Assembly: GCA_963721065.1 (NCBI GenBank)
Contig: CAVRHO010000001.1
Span: 496,001-560,000 of the forward strand
From: CAWBLP01 sp963721065
Lineage (GTDB): Bacteria > Pseudomonadota > Alphaproteobacteria > Acetobacterales > Acetobacteraceae
Direction of reading: 5' to 3'
DNA length: 64,000 nucleotides
Positions 17,823 through 26,558 of this stretch are shown in pieces; position 1 is the first letter of the stretch; each line of letters opens with the position of its first letter. Both the position numbers and the translations under genes were made by a program. Under the pieces are notes generated by a model. The model made no database searches, was not told the DNA's origin, and was given only the letters and a program-made list of their open reading frames with translations.

Positions 17823-17871
17823 CATTTCGCAAGAGGCGCGTTGCCCGCTTCGGGCAGCGCGTCGCGTCAAG

Positions 17872-19650
17872 TCAGGCCGTCAACTCCTCGAGCTGGCGGA
17901 GTGCGCCGAGCCAGGGTTCGTAGCGTCGCCAGCGCTCCGCGGCATGTCGATAGATGGGCTGTCGCACCTGCCACATACTCGCCGTGCGCACCGCCCGACG
18001 GTTACGTTCCGGCGTCAGGCATGCGTCTTCCCAGTCGAGGCCACACTGCGCGATCAAGCGTCGGATCCTGGGTTCCGCATCGTGTACGAGTGCCTCGTAG
18101 TCAACGTCGATAAGCTGTTCGGCTGGCATCACCGTCTGCCAATGCCGCATCAGGCGGATGTATTGCTGGTAATAGAAAACGAGATCGCTCTTGCTCCTGG
18201 GGGTGAATGGGTTTGCCCCGAAAAAATGGGTCGAATAGATCGACAGGCAGGTGTCGATCGGGTGCCGGCGGCAGTGAAAGATCGTGGCACGCGGAAAAGC
18301 CAAATGGATCAGGCCGGACCACATGACGTTACTGGGCATCTTATCGACGACCCGCGCCGCTTCCGGCGCCAGTTCGTCCAGATTTCGCAAGTAGTCCGAT
18401 GCGGCCTGGTTGGCGAAGGTATCAAGCCGTCCCGTGGGTTTCCGCGCCAGGAGCTCGGAACCGCGTTCATTCCAGAAGGGCAGTTCCCCTGCGCCAACGA
18501 CCTGGGAGTGGCTCGACAGAATCTGCTCGATCAGCGTGGTCCCGGACCGTGGCATGCCCAACACGAACACCGGTCTGCGTTCAGCCGCATGCGCCGCTGC
18601 CGACCCGGATGGGCGTTCTTGGGGGAAGGCGCCTATGAGCCAGTCGAACGCAGCGCTGAGAGCAGCGCGATCCATTCGGCCCAATCGCTGCCGAAGGGTA
18701 CTGGCTGAATTGTACGCCTGCATCGCCGCCTGGTAGTCACCGATGTCGTCCAAGGCTTTACCGAGCGCCAGATGCACGAAAACGCCCATGCTGTCCGGTG
18801 GGTTCTTCGCGGCAGCGGCACGCATGCGGTCCAGCAACGGCGAGTCGGCCGTGCTTAGTTTGCGCAGGCGAACCATCTGATAGTAGCTACGAAGATTGTC
18901 CGGATTGAGCTCCAGAACACGCTCGTACTGCTGCCACGCTTCGTCGAAGCGGCCGAGGGCCGTCATGCAGTTTGCGTGCAGGGAGCATGCTTCGACATTG
19001 TTCCGATCCAACCGGATAGTCGTTTGCAGCAGGTCAGCCGCTTCCTGGAAGCGATCCTCGCCCATCAGCGCCCGGGACTGGGCAATTCGACCAGGGGTTG
19101 TGCCGCGGGCCGCCCGTGCCGCCAGCGAGTACGATCGGACGGCATCACGGCGCTGTCGTGCATTGTCCAGCAATATCCCCTGCCGGAGATGCGCTTCTGC
19201 GAGCCCGGGCGCGCAGTGCGTGGCCTGTCGATAAGCCGCCAGTGCGGCCTGGCCGTCGCCGAGCGCTTCCCGCGCCTCGCCCAACTGGAGATACGCCTGG
19301 GCGGAATTCGGCTGAAGCCGCGTGGTCTGCTCGAGATGGACAACCGCATCTCCAGGTCGTCCACAACGCAACAGCGTACGGCCAAGTTCGTGTTGCGTGG
19401 CAGGATTGGTCGGCTCGAGGCGTACTGCCTGCTGCAGTGGACCGATGGACTCGAGGAGGCGACCCGCCTTTCGGAGGCTTGAGGCCGCTCCCAGGAGTTT
19501 TGCGAGCCGGATGCGTTCCGCCCCTCCCGATGGAGCCGACGCGGGCGTTGCCCTGGACGGCGTAAGCCTTGGCGCGCCGCAGCAGAGCTTGAACTTTCGT
19601 CCGCTCCCGCATGGGCAGGGATGATTTCGTCTCACGATCGTGGGAGCCAT
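17872..19650 (-). CDS. SEC-C / TPR / sulfotransferase fusion protein, paralogue
   Basis: A 592-residue protein with the same order of domains as the one at 14957. It begins MAPTIVRRNHPCPCGSGRKF with the SEC-C zinc motif, followed by TPR units (ATQHELGRTLLRCGRPGDAV, LAEAHLRQGILLDNARQR). The sulfotransferase domain has VLGMPRSGTTLIEQIL around residue 366, ends MWQVRQPIYRHAAERW, and closes WLGALRQLEELTA. The two genes face each other around the PEP-CTERM gene. Identity is moderate, so the duplication is older than that of the TAG clusters. The acceptor molecule is unknown. Confidence 0.85.
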   Translation of the reverse strand: MAPTIVRRNHPCPCGSGRKFKLCCGAPRLTPSRATPASAPSGGAERIRLAKLLGAASSLRKAGRLLESIGPLQQAVRLEPTNPATQHELGRTLLRCGRPGDAVVHLEQTTRLQPNSAQAYLQLGEAREALGDGQAALAAYRQATHCAPGLAEAHLRQGILLDNARQRRDAVRSYSLAARAARGTTPGRIAQSRALMGEDRFQEAADLLQTTIRLDRNNVEACSLHANCMTALGRFDEAWQQYERVLELNPDNLRSYYQMVRLRKLSTADSPLLDRMRAAAAKNPPDSMGVFVHLALGKALDDIGDYQAAMQAYNSASTLRQRLGRMDRAALSAAFDWLIGAFPQERPSGSAAAHAAERRPVFVLGMPRSGTTLIEQILSSHSQVVGAGELPFWNERGSELLARKPTGRLDTFANQAASDYLRNLDELAPEAARVVDKMPSNVMWSGLIHLAFPRATIFHCRRHPIDTCLSIYSTHFFGANPFTPRSKSDLVFYYQQYIRLMRHWQTVMPAEQLIDVDYEALVHDAEPRIRRLIAQCGLDWEDACLTPERNRRAVRTASMWQVRQPIYRHAAERWRRYEPWLGALRQLEELTA

Positions 19651-19775
19651 TTACCCTTGTAAACCGAAACGGTGCTGCGAATCGCACATGAATTGACGAC
19701 GAAACTCTCCGCAGCGTCACTGATCCCTCGACCGGGCCAGATGCGGGACAACTTCACGGGACGCTGGCCTCAGGT

Positions 19776-20675
19776 TCACGCCGCCGCGGCATCCTCGCCA
19801 CAGTCACGCTCGTTCACCGACGCCGGGTCCAGCACGGTGGTGCGCCGCATGTCGCGCACGTGCGACAGGTCATAGCGGCAACCGCGGTGCAGCACTGCGC
19901 GGTTGTCCCACAGCACAAGGTCCCCCGGCCGCCAGGCATGGCGATAAACGAAGTCCGGCTGCGTCGCGTGCTCCAGCAGGTCGCGCAACAGGATGCGGCC
20001 GGCCGGCAGTGGCATGCCGATGACCCGCCGGGCATGCGCGCCGATATACAGCAGCTTGCGACCGCTGCCGGCGTGGACGCGGACCAGCGGCCAGCGCACC
20101 GGCGGCATTGCGCCCCTGATCTCCGCCTCGGTCGGTTCCCAGCCCAGGGTGCTGCGGGAATGGTGCACCCAGTGTTCGGCAAACCGCTCCTCTGCCTCGG
20201 CGCGCAAGACCGCCGGAAGCGCATCATAGGCGGCGCGGCAGTCCGCGAATTCGGTTTCGCCGCCCCAGGGCGGCACGGTCACCGCCCGCAGCATGGAGAA
20301 CTTCGCGGCCGGACGCTGATACGAACTGTCGGTGTGCCACAGCCGGGTGCCCATCAACGACAGGACGCGGCGGTGATTGGCGTCGATCAGGGTGCCGTTT
20401 TCGTCCAGGTTGGAGAGGTCGATCATCTCCGGCGGAACGCGACTGTCGGGCGTGCGGACCGCCTTTTTCCGCCCGATATCGGGTGGGCCGAAGTTGGCGG
20501 TGAAGGCAAGCTGCTGGGCGTCGTCAACCTGCTGCGCCGGGAACACCAGTACGGCGTATCGGTCGATCGCCTGCTCGAATGCCTGGGCGGTCGCGGCATC
20601 GATCGGCCGGCGCATATCGAAGCCGTGCACTTCCGCGACGAAATGGCGATGCAGCGGGACGAAGGCGATGGACAT
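19776..20675 (-). CDS. TauD/TfdA-family alpha-ketoglutarate dioxygenase
   Basis: A 299-residue non-haem Fe(II) dioxygenase. The metal triad is visible: His114 and Asp116 in LWHTDSSY, and His263 in NRAVLHRG. Arg277/278 (DMRRTT) would bind alpha-ketoglutarate. RVLSLMGTRLWHTD and the GDLVLWDNRA strand are typical of the TfdA branch, which acts on aryloxy acids, taurine or similar compounds. The length is normal and the start at 20675 fits the family (AFVPLHRHFVAEVHGFD). The substrate cannot be told from context. Confidence 0.88.
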   Translation of the reverse strand: MSIAFVPLHRHFVAEVHGFDMRRPIDAATAQAFEQAIDRYAVLVFPAQQVDDAQQLAFTANFGPPDIGRKKAVRTPDSRVPPEMIDLSNLDENGTLIDANHRRVLSLMGTRLWHTDSSYQRPAAKFSMLRAVTVPPWGGETEFADCRAAYDALPAVLRAEAEERFAEHWVHHSRSTLGWEPTEAEIRGAMPPVRWPLVRVHAGSGRKLLYIGAHARRVIGMPLPAGRILLRDLLEHATQPDFVYRHAWRPGDLVLWDNRAVLHRGCRYDLSHVRDMRRTTVLDPASVNERDCGEDAAAA

Positions 20676-20809
20676 GCCGGCAAGCCTCCCTGAACGGCCC
20701 GGCAGTGGACGATCCGGTGCATGGGCCTTACGGCCGCTATGGCGCCTGATGCGGCCGATGTCGAATGGTCGGAAGGGGCCGGTGATGTGCTGGGTGGGAC
20801 AGGCGACGG

Positions 20810-20995
20810 TCAGACCGGGGGCAGTTCGTCCCGCGCTTCCAGCCGCCAGGTCCAGCCGCGTGGCGCAACCGGGAGCGTCGCACCCTCGAACACCGGAACG
20901 CGCGCCGCGGTGACCATGCCCGCCGCGTTCAGCAGCGCGTAGATGCCCGTGACCTGCGCCACCTCACTTGGCGAAAAAATTGCCGGTAGCTGCAT
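20810..20995 (-). CDS. Small hypothetical protein (61 aa)
   Basis: A short frame beginning MQLPAIFSPSEVAQVTGIYALLNAAGMV and ending EARDELPPV. Composition is protein-like, with an amphipathic N-terminal helix and a short WTWRLEA strand. It may be conserved near TauD-type genes, but I do not recognise a family. Confidence 0.4.
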   Translation of the reverse strand: MQLPAIFSPSEVAQVTGIYALLNAAGMVTAARVPVFEGATLPVAPRGWTWRLEARDELPPV

Positions 20996-21741
20996 TCTCT
21001 GCTCTCCACTCACGCTTGCGTTCCCCTTCCCAAAGGATGTTTGCGGATCGCCGATTCTTGCTCAAGGCGATTTGAACGCTCTTCCTACTCCGGTCTGCAG
21101 CGGGGTGCCAAGCCCGATTTCGGGCAGCATGCCTTGGCCATTCGCGGTAGCCCGTTTAACACGCTGTACATTTTGACACGCCTTGCCGTGCGGTACGGTC
21201 AATGCGGCACGCGTGCTGCATGCTTCAACGGGGCAATATTCTCCATGACAGCATGGTTGGCAGCAGATGTCACGACTTCGGCGCCATATTGGTTGCTGCC
21301 ATTGCGATTCCGTTATCAGTTGCCGTGTGACGCGGCAGCGTCAACGCTCGATGGCCAGCGCAGCCGTCACGAAGCGGGCAGTGGAGGACGACTCCCGTAT
21401 TCCGGTGTAAATGGACCGATCCCGCCGACGCGGCGCGGCACGTGGCCGCCGGAACGGCTTGTCGGCCTGGCACGGCAACGAAGTCTCTGCCATCGGGATC
21501 GCACCGCTCGTGCGCGGATGCCGACGGATGTTGACCGGTGCGTGCCACCATCGTCATGGCCGGCCCACGGGTTGCGCCAAAGGCGCGCCCGAGGACAGGC
21601 TCCGGCCGGTCATCCACGACTTTTCTTCGGCGGGAGCGGCAAAATTCTTCGGTGGGAGCGGCAAAATCGTGGATGGCCGACCTTCGCCCGCTACGACGTG
21701 GTACGTTCTGAATGTGGAATAGATCCGTTGGCGTCGGATCA
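20996..21741. other. Intergenic region with a palindromic and a tandem repeat
   Basis: About 745 bases without a supported gene; open frames here lack protein character. A degenerate REP-like element (CATGGCCGG ... CCGGTCATCCACGAC) lies at about 21555-21620. It is followed by two copies of a 22-bp unit (TTCTTCGGYGGGAGCGGCAAAA) at about 21625-21668. Confidence 0.5.
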
Positions 21742-22416
21742 CTAGAAGTGCGGTGCAACCGCCGCCGATACGATGGTGGATGGATTGGTGATCGGCCCCA
21801 TCGAGGACACCACCGAGAAATCGATCGTTTGGTCGTGCGACCCGGGGACCGTGTTGATGCGCTGGATCTTCTGGGACCGAACGTAAGCCCCATCGGCCAG
21901 CAGGTTCACCGTCGCCTGGGCCGCGGCGTCCGCAGCGCAGCAGGTCGCCGCGCTGACGGTGCCGAATACCACATGCGTGTTGTTCGGCGTGCTGACACCG
22001 TACATCTGGATCAACACCGCTGCCCGAACATCCGTGCCGGTTGCGTTTGCGCTTGAAACCACATCGGCGCCGACGCGCGAGTGCTGGTTGAGGCCGACCA
22101 GAAGCTTGCCGTTGCTGTTTGCCTCGACATGCGTCCCGCCACGCGCCGACGCCTTGGTTTGTGAAGAGGCGTAGTTGGTGAACAGCGCGCCGGCGATCGG
22201 GCTGCCGCCGGCGACGGACAGGTTGTTGGACAGGGCAGAGCTTTGCGACGCTGTGCCAAGCGCGTTGGCGGTGCTGTCGCCGGTCGCGCGGGCATCGCCG
22301 ACGGTGATGCCGTCCATCTCGGCGGGCGTCAGCGATCGCGCGACGGGTCGTGTTCGGTCACCGGCTGATCCGGCGCAACCGGCCAGGACCAGAAGCATGG
22401 CAAGCGCCGGCGCCAT
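21742..22416 (-). CDS. Exported lipoprotein of the TAG family (TAG6), cluster B
   Basis: A 224-residue protein starting MAPALAMLLVLAGCAGSAG, with lipobox LAGC and so a lipidated cysteine. The sequence SLTPAEMDGITVG follows about 25 residues later, a variant of the TAG motif. The body is rich in Ala, Ser, Asn and Thr (GDSTANALGTASQSSALSNN) and contains a TCCAAD cysteine pair. It is the last gene of the cluster B group, 284 bases after the outer-membrane protein gene. In-frame ATGs at 22488 and 22398 are alternatives. By position and composition it could be a FapE-like accessory or anchoring subunit; this is inference. Confidence 0.75.
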   Translation of the reverse strand: MAPALAMLLVLAGCAGSAGDRTRPVARSLTPAEMDGITVGDARATGDSTANALGTASQSSALSNNLSVAGGSPIAGALFTNYASSQTKASARGGTHVEANSNGKLLVGLNQHSRVGADVVSSANATGTDVRAAVLIQMYGVSTPNNTHVVFGTVSAATCCAADAAAQATVNLLADGAYVRSQKIQRINTVPGSHDQTIDFSVVSSMGPITNPSTIVSAAVAPHF

Positions 22417-22700
22417 TCGGGCCTGGCGTGTTGCTCCCCGGAACGTTGGGGAGAGGCCGGCGCTCAGGCGCCCTGTCCGACGCAACATTCGATGCAGCCC
22501 GCGGCAGATTTGTTTCCATCGGCCACCTCGCTGCGTGGATTGCCGGCAACGGCGGGCCTTTGTCCTTGCCTGTCTGCATCAAAAGCTTTGAGGAAAGCAA
22601 GCAATAATGACGGCCCCCGGATGACCGGGGCCGCGTATCTTGCCGTCCGGGTGCGCCGGATGGAGCGGCAGGCCGCCCCGAAGGGCGGCCGCACCCGGTG

Positions 22701-23933
22701 CTACAAGGAGAAGCGGATGGGGAACGACACCAGCACCGAATATTTCGGCGCATCCCGGGTCAGGCCGACTCCGACCTGCAGGTTGAGCAGCACCCCGCGA
22801 CCGAGGATCGAGGACGCCCCCAGGACCAGGACGCTCTGGACGGAATTGGAGCCCGTCAGCGTCACCCCATTGAGGGTCGGCGCCTGGACGAAGCTTTGCT
22901 GCAACAGGGCACTCAGCGTCGTCTCCGGACTGCTCGCCAGGTAAACCCCGCCGGTGAAGGTAAGCTGGTTGCCCGGATTGAAGTTCTGATAGTCGAATGC
23001 CTTGGAGTACCCGATGCCCGCCACGAAGGCCAGGGGATCCTGCCGCTTCAGGGCCGTCAGCGAGAAGGTCAGCCGGCTTTGGGCGCTGTTCTGCAGGGCG
23101 ACGCCGTTCGCCGTGCGCTGGCCGGTTGGTGCCTCGTAGCTGATCCCCGCGATCAGATCCGGGCGCCATCCGGCGGCCTGGTGCATCAGCGTGTGCGAGA
23201 GGCCAATGGTGACGTCGCCCAGCCCGGCACCGAATCCGCTGGACACCTGCTGCACCGGAGCAACGAAGTTGTTGATCGTCTGTTGCTGCGCCGCGACGAA
23301 GGGCAAGCCGAGCGAAAGCTGCGATTCCCAGGGCAGGCCGATCCGGAGGTTGAAGGCGGTGGTAAACTCGTTCCGGTTGTTGGTGAACAGCACCAGGTTC
23401 GGCGTCTCCCGGCGGGTATAGCCGATCGTCGGTTCGAAATCGACCGACCCGTACGGCACCAGCAAGGCGCCCGAGGCGGTGAGGGTCCGTTCCAGGGCAC
23501 GCTGCGCCGCCTGGACATCGACCTTGAACTGGCCGGGCGCCGGTTTCGATTCGGCCTGCTGCCCGGACGGCGCCGCGCTGGCCTGCGCCGATGGCGCGGG
23601 CGGCAGGGCAGGGGCTGGCACAGCCGGCGCCGGCGGTGCGGCCCTGGCCACGTGGGTGGCCGGTTGTTTCGGCTGCTGTGCAACGGCGTTGCCGGCGTGG
23701 CCGGCTTCTGCGGCCGCAACGTTCCTGACCTGACGCTCCAGCCTGTCCACGCGGTGCAGCAGGTCGTCGATCAACGCGTCCCGCTTGCGGATTTCCACCT
23801 GCAACTGCTGCACGGTGGGCTGGGGCTGCTGCGCATCAACCGGGGTGGGTTTCAGCCACAGCGTCCCGCCAAGGATCATCAGGCTTAGTGCTGTGGAACT
23901 TTTGAGCCGAGTAATCGTGCGGGAGGCGTCCAC
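22701..23933 (-). CDS. FapF-like outer-membrane transporter with N-terminal coiled coil
   Basis: A 410-residue protein with a GTG start and GGAG upstream. Order: signal peptide (to about 35, PVDAQQ); coiled coil at about 40-75 (VQQLQVEIRKRDALIDDLL); Ala/Pro linker to about 125; then AAQRALERTLTASGALLVPY and GSVDFEPTIGYTRRE; finally a beta-barrel to the C-terminal FPIRFSL. Helix, LLxPxGxxxxEPxxxY and barrel match FapF of Pseudomonas, the trimeric pore that exports functional-amyloid subunits, with periplasmic coiled coil and plug helix. The C39 peptidase gene lies 32 bases upstream in the same direction, as fapD accompanies fapF. The family call rests on pattern only. Confidence 0.7.
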   Translation of the reverse strand: MDASRTITRLKSSTALSLMILGGTLWLKPTPVDAQQPQPTVQQLQVEIRKRDALIDDLLHRVDRLERQVRNVAAAEAGHAGNAVAQQPKQPATHVARAAPPAPAVPAPALPPAPSAQASAAPSGQQAESKPAPGQFKVDVQAAQRALERTLTASGALLVPYGSVDFEPTIGYTRRETPNLVLFTNNRNEFTTAFNLRIGLPWESQLSLGLPFVAAQQQTINNFVAPVQQVSSGFGAGLGDVTIGLSHTLMHQAAGWRPDLIAGISYEAPTGQRTANGVALQNSAQSRLTFSLTALKRQDPLAFVAGIGYSKAFDYQNFNPGNQLTFTGGVYLASSPETTLSALLQQSFVQAPTLNGVTLTGSNSVQSVLVLGASSILGRGVLLNLQVGVGLTRDAPKYSVLVSFPIRFSL

Positions 23934-23965
23934 AAGGTTTCTCCGATCGAAGGATCGAATATACG

Positions 23966-24613
23966 TTAGCCGAGAGTGACGAAGTCAGACAACCGAGGTT
24001 TCAGGTCGTCCAACGGTTTCCGACCGTCGTCGGCGCGGACGACAAAGCCGACCCGGCCGATCGGCTTGCCGTAATCCAGCCAGATGGCCATGAACCGGTC
24101 GATCGTCATGGTCCGGTTGCCCCAGGCGGGGTCGGCGAGCAGCACCCGGTTGCCGTAAACCCCGCGGAACACGACGAAGTGGTTGTAGCCGAGCGCATTG
24201 ATCGGCACCATGATCGGTGCCTTTTCCTTCAGGTCGTCCAGATCCAGTCCGCCGAAGCCGATTCCCTGGTAGCCGTGTTCCTCGACGTAGCGCTTGAGGT
24301 CGAGCAGGGAGAAGCCTTCGCGGATGCGGATGAGGTCGGGATTTTCGATGTATTCGCGGCGCTTCATCAGGCCGAGCGCGATCTGGCGCTCGGTGACGGG
24401 GTCACCCCACTGGTAGCGTAGCAGGATGTCCAGGGCGGCCGCGCCGCAACTCAGGTCCCATTTCTGGATGGTCACGTCGTGATGCCGCATTTCCAGTAAC
24501 GATCGCACGGGGCGAACGTCCGGCTGGGCGGGGGCGGCGCAACCGCTCAGCGCCGTCGCCGCACATGCAAGCAGGCCCAGGATCAGTGACGGGCGGCGTG
24601 TAGCCTCGGCCAT
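23966..24613 (-). CDS. C39-family cysteine peptidase lipoprotein (FapD-like)
   Basis: A 215-residue exported protease. The signal peptide ends in lipobox LSGC (Cys25), so it should be anchored in a membrane facing the periplasm. The C39 catalytic residues are visible: Cys56 in WDLSCGAAALDILL, His145 in YNHFVVFRG and Asp161 in VLLADPAWG. C39 peptidases cut after double-glycine-type leaders. Most are fused to ABC transporters; stand-alone exported ones include FapD of the Fap system. It is followed after 32 bases by the FapF-like pore gene and preceded by the TAG genes. A GAGGAAG ribosome binding site supports the start. Confidence 0.85.
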   Translation of the reverse strand: MAEATRRPSLILGLLACAATALSGCAAPAQPDVRPVRSLLEMRHHDVTIQKWDLSCGAAALDILLRYQWGDPVTERQIALGLMKRREYIENPDLIRIREGFSLLDLKRYVEEHGYQGIGFGGLDLDDLKEKAPIMVPINALGYNHFVVFRGVYGNRVLLADPAWGNRTMTIDRFMAIWLDYGKPIGRVGFVVRADDGRKPLDDLKPRLSDFVTLG

Positions 24614-24929
24614 GACTTCCTCGCGTCAAGCTTTCGCACGTTCCGATCGAGCGGGGAGAGCCGGCGTGCGATCCCAGTGCGTTCCGGTAGCCTGTCGGCT
24701 TCGAGGAAAGGGTTGACGCGGGCGGCAAGCCTTCGGACGAACGTAACAGGCGCACTTACCATGATACAATTGGCTGTCCCAGGCCAAATGTATCCTGTTC
24801 CCGGCACAACACGATTCGCGTTGCCGGGTTTCCGCCGGGTGTCATGGCTCGGCCAGGAGCCAGCCATGACGGCCAGACCGGCGTGTGACGACTCGAAGCG
24901 CAGGGAGGCGCGCCGTGCGCCCCTGGTCT
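24614..24929. other. Gap between TAG5 and the C39 gene, with a palindrome
   Basis: About 315 bases with no gene. A palindromic REP-like element lies at 24841-24870. An AT-rich patch near 24757-24800 might hold a separate promoter for the peptidase and pore genes, but no clear boxes are seen. The gap means the TAG genes and the export genes may not share one transcript. Confidence 0.5.
24841..24870. repeat. REP-like palindrome
   Basis: GTCATGGCT and AGCCATGAC form a perfect 9-bp stem around a 12-base centre. It is one of at least eight related elements in the window built on (G)TCATGGCYGG ... CCRGCCATGAC. Confidence 0.75.
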
Positions 24930-25319
24930 TCAGTTACGGGTAACGGTGACCAACTGCGCCTGGCTCAGCGTGGCGGCCACGGCCGGCGGAATCGGCACCG
25001 ACCCGGTCAGCACGCCAGGTCCGCCGGACCCGGACGAACCGCCGTTGCCGTTGCCGCCGCCGTTGCCGCCGGAGCTGCCGTTGCCGCCATCACTCGTGGA
25101 GCCGGAACTGCTGGAGGATTGCGTGACGCCGTTCAGGCTCGAAGACGAACTGGAGGCGACCGAGCAGCCGGGGCAATCGATCGAGCCCAGCGATGGGGGA
25201 GCGACCTGCCCCGCCGTCATCGTATCCATTTGCGAATCGCTCAGGCGGTCGGCAGCCGAAGCGGCTCCGACGGCGAACGGGAAGATCACCGTGGCACAGA
25301 CCAACACCCTGAAGTTCAT
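24930..25319 (-). CDS. TAG5: small exported Ser/Gly-rich protein with CPGC
   Basis: A 129-residue protein present only in cluster B. The signal peptide (about 1-22, ending AASA) is followed directly by ADRLSDSQMDTMTAG. Then come DCPGC, a long low-complexity part of Ser, Gly and Asn (NGGGNGNGGSSGSGG), and a C-terminal hydrophobic segment VPPxxAATLSQAQLVTV-type. It has the strongest ribosome binding site of the group (AGAAGGAGGCAACT). The CxxC motif recalls the conserved cysteine pair of Fap subunits. I infer that it is a secreted or nucleating subunit. Confidence 0.82.
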   Translation of the reverse strand: MNFRVLVCATVIFPFAVGAASAADRLSDSQMDTMTAGQVAPPSLGSIDCPGCSVASSSSSSLNGVTQSSSSSGSTSDGGNGSSGGNGGGNGNGGSSGSGGPGVLTGSVPIPPAVAATLSQAQLVTVTRN

Positions 25320-25346
25320 AGTTGCCTCCTTCTACAGACGGGAAAC

Positions 25347-25414
25347 ACCTCCGGGAACCACCGGACCGAAACCACCTTCGGCTGGCGCCGCAGGCAGTCG
25401 TGATCCCCGGAGGT
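25347..25414 (-). terminator. Hairpin between TAG4-B and TAG5
   Basis: ACCTCCGGGA and TCCCCGGAGGT form the outer stem, with further pairing inside. It corresponds in place and outer sequence to the hairpin after TAG4-A (8036-8102). It may reduce expression of TAG5 and the export genes relative to the TAG1-4 genes. Confidence 0.5.
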
Positions 25415-25451
25415 CCTCAGACAGACGCGAAAAGTCGCTGAAGGGCCGCTG

Positions 25452-25715
25452 TTACGGCGCCGACGGCCCGAACTTCGACTGCACGCTGATGCTCGAGCTG
25501 GTCAGGTTCAGGTAGCATGACGAGCAGCAGTAGTACGGATCGGTATACACCGACACGTGGGTCCAGCTCGTGTTGCTGCCGTCGGTCTCGGACAGGTACC
25601 AGCCGGCCGTTACGTGGTCCATCTGCGCATTGGTGAGCTGGACCGGCTGCTGCGCCGCCATGGCCGCGCCGGTAAGCAGCGGCAGGGCCAAAAGTCCGAA
25701 CAGTGCCTTTTTCAT
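25452..25715 (-). CDS. TAG4-B: small exported protein with cysteines
   Basis: An 87-residue protein, paralogue of TAG4-A. The signal peptide ends GAAMA-A, followed by QQPVQLTNAQMDHVTAG. The mature part contains SVYTDPYYCCSSCYLNL and the same end SISVQSKFGPSAP. Compared with TAG4-A the signal and both ends are conserved while the central 15 residues differ, including one more cysteine. A GGGAGAGAAC ribosome binding site precedes the ATG. The function is inferred as in the rest of the family. Confidence 0.86.
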   Translation of the reverse strand: MKKALFGLLALPLLTGAAMAAQQPVQLTNAQMDHVTAGWYLSETDGSNTSWTHVSVYTDPYYCCSSCYLNLTSSSISVQSKFGPSAP

Positions 25716-25788
25716 TGTTCTCTCCCGTCGGTTTTGCGTGTTGAAAGGCACAGCGCCTGATGCCCGGGGGCATCAGGCGCTGCATCGG

Positions 25789-26106
25789 TCAGGGCAGCGA
25801 CGCGGCGGTGTCGCTGTGGGCCGCGGCGGCCGCCTGGAAGAACATCGACGCCGCGAGCGACTGGCTGGTCGCCTGGCCGATGGCGATCCGCGGGCTCACC
25901 GTGGACACGTTGGTGGAGGTCTGCGTCGCGGTGTCCGCCAGGACGTCGCCCAGAGCCACGGCGGCGGCGTTGGCGATGCCGGTGCCACCGGCGGTGACCT
26001 GGTCCATCTGCGCCGCGGAAAGCTGCATCGGCTGACCGGCATGGGCGGTGCCAGCGATGGCCAGCAGTGCCCCGCCCGCGACCAGTGACAGAAGCTTGTA
26101 TTTCAT
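25789..26106 (-). CDS. TAG3-B: small exported protein
   Basis: A 105-residue protein, paralogue of TAG3-A with identical signal peptide and GQPMQLSAAQMDQVTAG, here followed by a second glycine (TAGG). The mature part keeps the Ala/Gln/Thr-rich pattern (ATQTSTNVSTVSPRIAIGQ). Start at 26106 by signal peptide and by match to the paralogue. The gap to TAG4-B is 73 bases, close to 69 in cluster A. Confidence 0.86.
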   Translation of the reverse strand: MKYKLLSLVAGGALLAIAGTAHAGQPMQLSAAQMDQVTAGGTGIANAAAVALGDVLADTATQTSTNVSTVSPRIAIGQATSQSLAASMFFQAAAAAHSDTAASLP

Positions 26107-26252
26107 CTGTGGGATCCTTAGTTTGGGGGTGATTGACAACGCATTTGTTTGGCTCGGTCCTGGGCACTCCGTGTTGTCGTCCGCCTTGAGTGACGCCGAA
26201 GCGGGCGGCGCCGGTGTAACCCTGGACTGAGTCGGATCGATCGCCGGATTAC

Positions 26253-26558
26253 TTACGGGAGCGACACCGTCGGCAGGGAGCTGGAGACCGACGAAGACTG
26301 CGCTGCGGCAACCGACTTCATTGCCGTCACCGAGGCCTCGCCCACCGTCGCGGTGGCATACGGCGTGACCTGCGACAGCGAGGCGGTGGTGCTCAGAATG
26401 ATGCCACCACGGCCCACCAGGCCTTCGGCGTCGGCGATCGAGATGGCGGTGAAGCCCGCGGTGACCTGATCCATCTGCTGGTTGGTCAGCGGCTGGGCGG
26501 CACTGGCGACGCCGACGCAGAACGGCAGCGCTGCCAGCCCCATGAGCAACTTCCTCAT
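26253..26558 (-). CDS. TAG2-B: small exported protein
   Basis: A 101-residue protein almost identical to TAG2-A: same signal peptide, PLTNQQMDQVTAG, and a body that differs at only a handful of positions (GIILSTTA against GVILTATA; the C-terminus ends LPTVSLP against IDTVALP). AAGGAGGATTG precedes the start, as in cluster A. DNA conservation across the first 150 bases is nearly complete. Confidence 0.88.
   Translation of the reverse strand: MRKLLMGLAALPFCVGVASAAQPLTNQQMDQVTAGFTAISIADAEGLVGRGGIILSTTASLSQVTPYATATVGEASVTAMKSVAAAQSSSVSSSLPTVSLP

Noticed and set aside
21041..21745. 234-residue plus-strand frame before the TAG lipoprotein
   Set aside because: It runs through a REP-like palindrome and a tandem repeat and has no protein-like composition.
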